This document shows positions 20,218-27,466 of a stretch of 27,466 nt of DNA, piece by piece. The stretch's first letter is position 1. Each line of letters begins with the position of its first letter. The stretch is from Funneliformis mosseae (Eukaryota > Glomeromycota > Glomeromycetes > Glomerales > Glomeraceae). Location of the stretch: NCBI GenBank assembly GCA_910592005.1, contig CAJVPP010000699.1, positions 1-27,466 of the forward strand, written 5' to 3'. The notes beneath the pieces were generated by a model. The model was not told the DNA's origin and did no database searches. It saw only the letters and a list, made by a program, of their open reading frames with translations. The translations under genes and the position numbers were made by a program.

Positions 20218-22436
20218 TTAAATAATTTTATCATCAAGGTTAAGTTTAAAAGTAGCTTTATAACTTTGTCCAGTCAATTTGTTCTTTGAAGTAGCGGTAA
20301 TTTCCATTTTTCCAAAAGTCATTCCAAATAATACGGGTCTATCAAGACCTGAACCAGGGAGTTCGATATGAAGTTTTCCTAAAAGTTTCATACCAGGATC
20401 ATCACAATATTCTGCATCATACTCACTAGTACAATATAAATGGTGAACCATCGTTGTTTGGTCAGGATAAATTGGTAGACGAGAACATGTAATTTCTTGA
20501 TTGATATTCATTTTAGTACCGCGCCTGGCCAAGCAATGAAAACTTTCAATAAATCCATCTAGTGTTTTCCTATGTATGGGATCTCCTTTTTCCTAAATAA
20601 TAAGTAATGTTACAAAGAAAATATTAGGTATTCTCATAAAAATAACAAAATAATCTTACCCATTTAGTTGTTGTTTTAATTCCATAAGTATATTTAAGGA
20701 CCCTTGAAAAAATAACACATTTCAAATCATCATCATTCCCTATATTATTCAGGTTATTTGATTTTATAGATAATCCATAAATTGCTGCTCCACGTGCGAT
20801 TGCTGCCATAGGTTGAATAGGAACTGAAATATCCTTTACTCGATGAAGAAATTCTTCTTTAATTCTTTTTTGTAAATATTTGGATTCACTAAAGCCCCCA
20901 ACTAAGAACATTGCAGAGCAAGTTTCTTGTACGTTATCTAGTTGAGCTTTTATCATAAGAAGAATTTTTTGGATGACAGGTTCAAATATCAATTTCATGG
21001 TTTCAAAATCAATTTCGACTACCCAGTCGTCTAAAGCTTTTATGATATTCTCATCAGTGATATATTGCTTTAATTCAGGAATAGTTTCCTGAATATCCAA
21101 CACATATTGAAAATTTGGATCATCTCCCGTAAAAGGAAGTTTGCCAGATATACAAAATTGTTGAATCATGTACTGCATTCGTCCATAATGATTCTCTACA
21201 AGTGAATCCATAGGTTTGTCTCCGAGCTCTTTTCGTAAATATTTAATAAATTCGGCATCGATAAAAGTACTTCCACAAAAGTCACCGGATCTTTCGGTTA
21301 TTTCGTCCAATTGTTTATCATTTAATAATTTACGAACCGTTAAATCTACTGTGCCACCACCACAGTCGACTACCATGAAATTAGCTGTGTAAAAGGTGTA
21401 AAATTAGTCAATTTATTCGGTATTTCTTAAACAAAGGTTAAATAACGAACAAATTTGATTTCAAAAAACATACTTCCCGGTTGGTCAAGAGCATGTTCTC
21501 TAAGGCTATTTTCCATGCAATATACAGCTGCAGCCTCGGCTTAAATAAAGAAAGAATAATACATACGTAAATCAGTTGTTGGAATAAAGTATATAACTGT
21601 TAATGGTACTCACGTTCCGTAGTGAATTGCAAGTTCGTTGAACATTCTTCTTTGATCAAACCTGCATTATACGCGCATATCCTCATAATTGCTTTGGATT
21701 TTTCAGAAAATTCCGCAGGAACGCTAAGAACCAGAAGAACATTTTCAAAGTAATCAACATTTGACCATCGTGTAGTAACCATTTCTTTAATCACCTTAAA
21801 AAAATTTCGCGCATATAAGCAAAAAATTGAAAATTCATAATAATAAATACTGTATAATAAATACAAACAAACAATTTTTAATCGTACCTTTCCGATTTCT
21901 CTTAAATAATCAGTGATCGCTTTTTTATATTCAACTGGAAGTTTCGGTTTAAACTTATCCATTATATCTCCCAAATGCAATTTAAACAATTCAACGGGTT
22001 TATTATCCTTGTTAATTTGATTCCTTTTCCGACGATTTGGCTTCTTAACTAAAGCCGGAGCACCCCATGAGATTACATTATTATATTCATCGTCATATCG
22101 AAGAACTGTGTTGGTTTTTAGTTGGCCTACTTCTCCATGCCATAATTCGTTTGAATATGGATGATTTTTTTCTTTAGCATGACAATATGCGAATCCAGAG
22201 TAGGTGGTTCCAAAGTCTAATCCAACTATGACACGAACATTATTATCTGAAGAAATCTTCTCCGCGTTAAGATTTTCGACATCATTTTTCAATGCTTGAA
22301 TAAATAAAAAAAAATTTAGTTTCGTAAGTACATTAGATTAGTTTTGCATGTGTTGTCTTTATTTACATTTATTCATACTCCATGAACGTTCAGAGAATTT
22401 CTTATTTATATCGTGGTTAACCTTTCGAGATCCCAT
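20218..22436 (-). CDS. Hsp70-B3: HSPA12-like Hsp70 family ATPase, 6 exons
   Basis: Exons on the minus strand: 22436-22367, 22294-21888, 21794-21614, 21539-21474, 21384-20660, 20592-20218, for 607 aa. The leader exon encodes DINKKFSERSW. Exon 1 has two possible donors; the one after 22367 keeps the leader aligned with its paralogs. Motifs: GLDFGTTYSG (about 48-57), LSVPAEF, VDCGGGTVDLT (about 247-257), LVGGFSES (about 402-409), then the C-terminal beta-rich domain (about 483-607). No lid, EEVD tail, signal peptide or membrane segment is seen. The frame is intact. The coding sequence is closest to B1 in parts of exon 5 and to B2 in adjacent parts. It is divergent from Hsp70-A2, so the 516-bp spacer may serve both. 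Function beyond ATP binding is unknown. Confidence 0.92.
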
Positions 22437-22952
22437 TGCTTACGAAATTAAAAAATGAATCTGCAATAAAATTTATACGTATTAATTAATTTAAGTCAGG
22501 ATGTTATTTTTATTTTTTTGGTATTTCGGGGGATTGTGGTGATTTTATAGAGAATTTTCTTTATATTAACAAATTTAATTTTAATTTTTTAAAAAAAAAC
22601 GAAACCGACCTGATCGTCAGTTTTTTTTTTTTAATTTCTCGGAAAGCTTTAAGGGAAATTTCATTATCTCTTTATTCGATATTATCACTAAATTCGATAA
22701 GGAAGTATTTCTGTAATCTAAAAAATATTCCGCGCATTTTTCATACTAAATTAGTAAAAAGACAATTAAAAAAAATTATAAATGGTTTCTAAATTTTCCC
22801 AAATAATGAATGAGAAAATAATTATAAACAATTCCGGATAATGAAATATTAAATTTGGAAATTCCATACATAACGTATGTGAAAATATGCATTTAGAGAA
22901 TATATATTTAATGTAGAATCAGAACTGACTTATTTACTTCACGCTCAAAGAA
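22437..22952. promoter_or_regulatory. Divergent promoter region between Hsp70-B3 and Hsp70-A2
   Basis: This 516-bp AT-rich spacer separates two head-to-head Hsp70-like genes. TATA-like sequences occur on the plus strand near 22898-22912 (AATATATATTTAA) and on the minus strand near 22470 (GTATAAATTT). The CGATCAAA block seen near B1 and B2 was not found. No gene is supported. Confidence 0.5.
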
Positions 22953-25293
22953 ATGGCTTCAACAAATGATATTCGTGTAGTGGCTGCTATTGGTATATAC
23001 GATTTTTATTTTTTTAATAAATTTTAACGAAAATAAAATCATTTATAAATTTTTTTTTTTTTTTTTTTTTTTATTATTATTATTACAAAAATTATCCCTT
23101 TAAATGTGATGTGTTGTTTCGTGTTTAGATTTTGGAACTACGTATTCGGTAAGTTCTTGTTAGAATCATTCGCAGAAATAAACTAATGTCCTAAATGCCT
23201 TGCGCCTATAAATAATAGGGATTTGCATACGCACATAAGAAAAGTCCCGATGACATATTGTGTCAAGATTTTGAAGGAAGTTTCAAAACGCCCACCGTAC
23301 TTCGATACGATGAGAGTTTTAACGTAACCTCGTGGGGATTTCCGGCGTTATCAGATCGAACATTTCGAAAATCGAAAGAATCAAAGTCGGTAGAACTATT
23401 TAAATTGCATTTAGGAAATATCGAAGAAAAACCATATTTGCCAGAAGGGTTGGATTATAAGAAAGCCATTATAGATTATTTACATGAAATGGGTAAATTG
23501 TTGAAAGAAAAGCTGAGTAGATATAAGTTCCTGGAATTTTTTAATCAAGTTATTATCATCTTGACGGTACGTAAGAACGTTAAGTTATTTTGAAATAAAG
23601 ATTTTCCCGTCTCGTGATTAAAAATTTTCGCAATCGATATATGATATATAGGTACCTGCAGAATTCGATAATAATGCAATATCAATCATGCGTGAATGCG
23701 CTTTTAAAGCTGGATTAACGAATGAAAAGAACAGTAGGAATTTAAAGTTTACTACGGAACGTAAGGGATATCACAGATATATTTGATATATGTTATGATT
23801 TCACGTGATATAAAACTAAAATGTCGTGTAATCCGTTAATATGTTAGCCGAAGCTGCTGCGATTCATTGTATGAAGTTTCTAAGTGACAATGGAATAACA
23901 TCGGGAGGTATGTATCATTTGAACCGATCTTTTTTTTTATCAACATCCGATCAGCTTTAACCGATTACATCTCTTTTATTATAGATTCGTTTATGACAGT
24001 TGATTGTGGTGGCGGGACAGTAGATTTAACGACGCGACAATTTTTATTTGACAACGCACTCGGTGAAGTAACCGAACGTACTGGAGATTTTTGTGGTTCT
24101 AGCTACGTTGATCAAGAATTCATTAAATTCCTTGAGCAAAAAGTCGGAAAGTCTGCAATTGAACTTTTAAAGAAGAATCATTATCGTCAACTGCAGTGTT
24201 TAATCCAAGAGTTTTGCAAAAAATTTAAGCTACCTTTCACAGGATATGAAAAAGATTTTAAGTTTACTGAAATAGATCTTGGAGGTAAACATTCTTGATA
24301 AACACGTACTTGGTTTTCTATTTTGATTATATAATTTATTTTTTTTTTTTTTTTGAATTTTATCATTTAGATCATTGTCCAGAATTGAAACAATATTGCA
24401 AGGATGATGTTTTTATGGAAATGGAAGAATTAGATTGGCTTATTGAACTTACTATTGATGATGTTCGAGCCATGTTTGATCCTATTATTGCAAAAATTTT
24501 CCAATTAATTCGAGGTCAATTACGTTCAAATGATAAATGTTCAGCAATTATTATGGTTGGCGGGTTCAGCGAATCGAAATATTTACAAAAAAGGATTAGA
24601 GAAGAATTCCTAGATTTTGTGCAAAATATTTCGTTTCCAACTAATCCAATTTTGGCAGTAGTTAAAGGGGGTAATTATTTTTTTTTTTTTTAAAAAAAAA
24701 AAAATGCTTATTATCTGAATATTTTAATCTAATCCTTTTACAATATCGAATGATTTTAAAATTATTTCACTAGCCGTTCAATTTGGAATGAAGGAACACG
24801 TAATTACAAATCGTGTTTTAAAATGGACATACGGTATTGATGATGATTATTATTATACCTTTTAAAATCCGCAAATGTTTTTTTACAAATTGCCTTTTTT
24901 CCAGGAACTGATATTGCCCGTAAATGGGAAGCAAACGACCCGATATCCAGAAAATTACCAAATGGTATGATAAAAGTATTCCATCCTTTGGCCAAGAAAG
25001 GATCACATCTCACAAGTAAAGATGAAGTGACAACAGTATTTAAACCTTATTCTCTTTTTCAAAGAAAGGTTTCATTTAATATGTATCATACATCACAATT
25101 TGATGCCAAATATTGTGATGAAGATGATGATGTAAGATTGCTTGATAATTGGGAAATTGATATACCAAGATTAGATGATTTTGATGATCAAATCATTTCG
25201 CTCACTCTAAATTTTGGAAGCATAGAAATTTTAGCCAAAGCCGAAAACCAAAAAACTGGTCAAAAATACGAAATTAAATTTAATTGTGGATAA
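22953..25293 (+). CDS. Hsp70-A2: HSPA12-like Hsp70 family ATPase, 9 exons
   Basis: Exons: 22953-22992, 23129-23148, 23219-23566, 23652-23760, 23848-23907, 23985-24284, 24371-24670, 24774-24833, 24905-25293, for 541 aa. The structure parallels Hsp70-A1: short N-terminus, a 20-nt micro-exon for DFGTTYS, an intron before VPAEF, and a last exon of exactly 389 nt. Two extra introns (24285-24370, 24671-24773) split what is a single exon in A1. Motifs: DFGTTYS (14-20), VDCGGGTVDLT (about 198-208), MVGGFSES, then a C-terminal domain with FDAKYCDEDDD. The usual Gly before Ile-Asp in the first loop is Ala (VAAIDFGTT), which may be tolerated. AATAAA is at 25370-25375. It is an HSPA12-like cytosolic ATPase by family; clients are unknown. 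Confidence 0.9.
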
Positions 25294-25609
25294 TTTCAAA
25301 TTTTGTCATTTTTGTAATTTATATAATTTTATTATTATCGTTATATATTTTCATACAATTTCTTTATCAAATAAAAATGATTTTTTTATAATCGGTCGTG
25401 AAAATTTATCATTTTATTATGACACCACTTAAGATGCAATCACTTGCAGCATATTATTTCTTGTTGATTTCCAAATTAGTATCACATCTACCGTTAATGT
25501 TTTTTCAAGTAAATTCAGCTAATAATAATTTACTCCACTATGCCACGGTTAGTTAACAGTTGAACAATTTGTTACAACTTGAGTTTAACATATCATTTTA
25601 AAAGTTTGA

Positions 25610-25707
25610 GGTACTTACGTTCTATATAAATTGCAAGTCCTTTGAACCTTTTTCTGTAGGACAATCCCACATTATACATAATATAATTTACCGTACTTGA
25701 AAATAGA
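25610..25707 (-). pseudogene. Relic of a class B Hsp70-like exon 3
   Basis: Read against exon 3 of B3 (from 21608 upward), this stretch keeps the donor region and flanks (GGTACTTACGTTC against GGTACTCACGTTC), then AATTGCAAGT, TTTGAAC and CATTATAC in the same order and spacing, with many substitutions. Translation of the minus strand has YNVGL where the paralogs have YNAGL. The rest of the gene is not recognisable nearby, so this is a decayed fragment of a former sixth copy. Confidence 0.68.
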
Positions 25708-25954
25708 TTATGTTGAAATTGAACCAACCAAAAAAAAAAAAAAAAGAAATTCAATCTATAAATCCTGTACCATAATAGATTTAATTTTTACATATCGCTA
25801 GGAAAGAATAAACGAATCAACGATAGAGAAGGTTAATGACCTAGATTGATTCCTCGTATTAGAAGAAATTACTGCGAATCCAGTTTAATTGAGGATTAAT
25901 TATTCACGCAATAATTGCTTGCAACCCGGTTTGGTTTCTCGTGCAATTGAGGAA

Positions 25955-25986
25955 TTTTTTTCACTAAAAAAAAAAAGTGAAAAAAA
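25955..25986. repeat. Short perfect hairpin with A10 loop
   Basis: TTTTTTTCACT (25955-25965) and AGTGAAAAAAA (25976-25986) are exact reverse complements around ten A. It could be a chance product of homopolymer growth or the edge of a small element. Confidence 0.55.
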
Positions 25987-27466
25987 GTCAGTAACCTAGA
26001 AAGGTTTGCCTTCGCAAAGGAAAAATGGTAAGATGTCTTTCAACAATAAGGGAGTTTACGAATGATCCACACGTATACGTCCTCAGGTCTCCAAATAAGG
26101 GAAGCGCCTTCAATCCGGAAGGAGTACCCTCGACAAAGGGACGGTTTGGCTTCGCCATTAGATTGCGAACGAGGAACTTACATTTAGCATAGCCCGTCGA
26201 TTTCTCACGATATAGACAGGAAGAAGGAGTAGGGCTTGGAGTTTGAAGTTTGTAGGAGAAAAGAGGATGAATATCTTGAACGATAATTTAACTTCACTAA
26301 AAACATTCTTTTTCTTTTTCTTTTATTTCCTGTAGTTGTGAGTTGTAAGAAAAATAGTTTTCGCTTTGTAATCCGTTACGTAATTTCTTACATTCAAAAA
26401 TGAAAGGAACCTCGGAGTCAATACGCCTATGATACAACCATAGCAGAACTTCTACTTTGCTTGAATGAAAAGTCTTGTGCAACTGTTGTTTTCTTGGAAC
26501 CTTTCGTATTTGTGTCCAAGAATTTCATAAAGATTTACCGGTGACAAAACCAACCGACGGTACAATAGGACCATGAATAACAGCCATTAAACGTTCGCTT
26601 GTGAATTTGTTTCATGTTCATTCGTATAAGTTCTTCATCAGATTTTTGCACACTTCCTTCCAACTTTTATGTAATTCTATAAAAGTAAGTGTCTAATGAC
26701 TTTACTTTCAGAAAGTATTAGGTTTAGGAGTGGCATTTATGATCAAGCAACTTTCATCTTAATTTTGAGAAACTATGGCTTGAAAAAATTCAACAATTGC
26801 TAGTGTGGATCTTTGCACTTTGCTCAAGTATAATCACTTTAGCAAAGACCTACTTTTGCGAGAAAAAAAGTCTAAGTAAAACGCGTTATCGATTAAAATG
26901 ATTATTTTTGATTTGAAAAGTAGTTCATATAAATTAAAGAAAATAAAGCCACCAACCTTAGCTTGTTTCTGTAATAATATTGCCATTTCTCAGGCAATTA
27001 CTCCACATATTTATTGTTAGTTTTGCAATTGAATAACACCGTCGGTTATATTTTTGATGATATCATGAACGAAATGGATATGAATTGTGAAATATTAATA
27101 AAAGAGGCAGTATTAGAAATTGAAGAGTAAAATAAGAGAATAAAAGTATTATACGTAATCATAACATTATAGAGAACTTTTTAACGAAACAACTTTTTTT
27201 TCTCCACTAAGGTTAAAATTAATAAAAATATTTAAAAAAAAATAAAACTATTGCTTGCAATAAAATTTTTAAAAATATATTCATAAAAAAAAATTTTTTC
27301 CATCATTAAAATTAGTTCTCGTTACATACTTTTTTTTTAAAAAAGGTAAAATTCATCATCGTTAAATAAATAATTTATTTAAATCACGCGTATAATAAAA
27401 TAATTTTAAAAGGTTCGAAAATTAAATAATTACAACTTCTTATGAGTATTGTCGTTATGGATAGTG

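Larger units (their letters stand above)
25294..27466. other. Terminal gene-poor region
   Basis: About 2.2 kb past Hsp70-A2 with no intact gene. It holds the poly-A signal of A2, the exon relic at 25610-25707, an A/T hairpin at 25955-25986, a less AT-rich island at about 26000-26260 of unknown origin, and short minus-strand coding-like fragments in different frames at about 26290-26660. The last 450 bp are very AT-rich with nothing recognisable. Confidence 0.55.

Noticed and set aside
26297..26482. 61-codon minus-strand ORF as a gene
   Set aside because: Too short, with no motif; at most a fragment of a decayed sequence.

Overview
The window looks like AT-rich nuclear DNA of a fungus, most likely an arbuscular mycorrhizal fungus of the Glomeromycotina (Rhizophagus-like). 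The grounds are short GT-AG introns of about 70-125 bp, many long A/T homopolymers, a LINE whose ORF2 ends in RNase H, and a local family of Hsp70-like genes of the HSPA12 type. The organism is an inference from pattern; no search was run.

Layout: (1) Positions 1-7065, minus strand: a decayed LINE retrotransposon with its 5' end inside the window and its 3' end cut off at position 1. ORF1 has two RRM-like domains, a damaged CCHC knuckle and a coiled coil. ORF2 has an endonuclease, reverse transcriptase, RNase H and a Cys/His tail. Both ORFs carry stops and frameshifts. (2) Positions 7375-25293: five intron-containing HSPA12-like Hsp70 genes and one intronless coiled-coil/Asn-Gly-repeat gene. 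In order: Hsp70-A1 (+, 7375-9564), Hsp70-B1 (-, 11143-13322), Hsp70-B2 (-, 13980-16254), coiled-coil gene (+, 16965-19763), Hsp70-B3 (-, 20218-22436), Hsp70-A2 (+, 22953-25293). These labels are mine. (3) Positions 25294-27466: mostly AT-rich DNA with no intact gene, but holding a degenerate relic of a B-type exon.

The Hsp70-like genes fall into two structural classes. Plus-strand class A has a short N-terminus, a 20-nt micro-exon encoding the first phosphate loop, and an intron just before the PAEF motif. Minus-strand class B has a separate first exon encoding a conserved N-terminal leader and an intron after the (I)GK motif instead. Within class B, identity is patchy between copies, which suggests gene conversion. 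B1 carries an 8-bp deletion that breaks the reading frame when spliced normally, but the frame is restored exactly if the following 71-nt intron is retained.

How the genes work together is not known. All five Hsp70-like proteins should be actin-fold ATPases with a C-terminal beta-rich domain of about 120 residues and no classical lid or EEVD tail. The coiled-coil protein sits inside the cluster, divergent from B2 and convergent with B3, but nothing in the sequence proves a functional link. I checked exon joins by reading phase, GT-AG borders and agreement between paralogs; there is no transcript evidence here.
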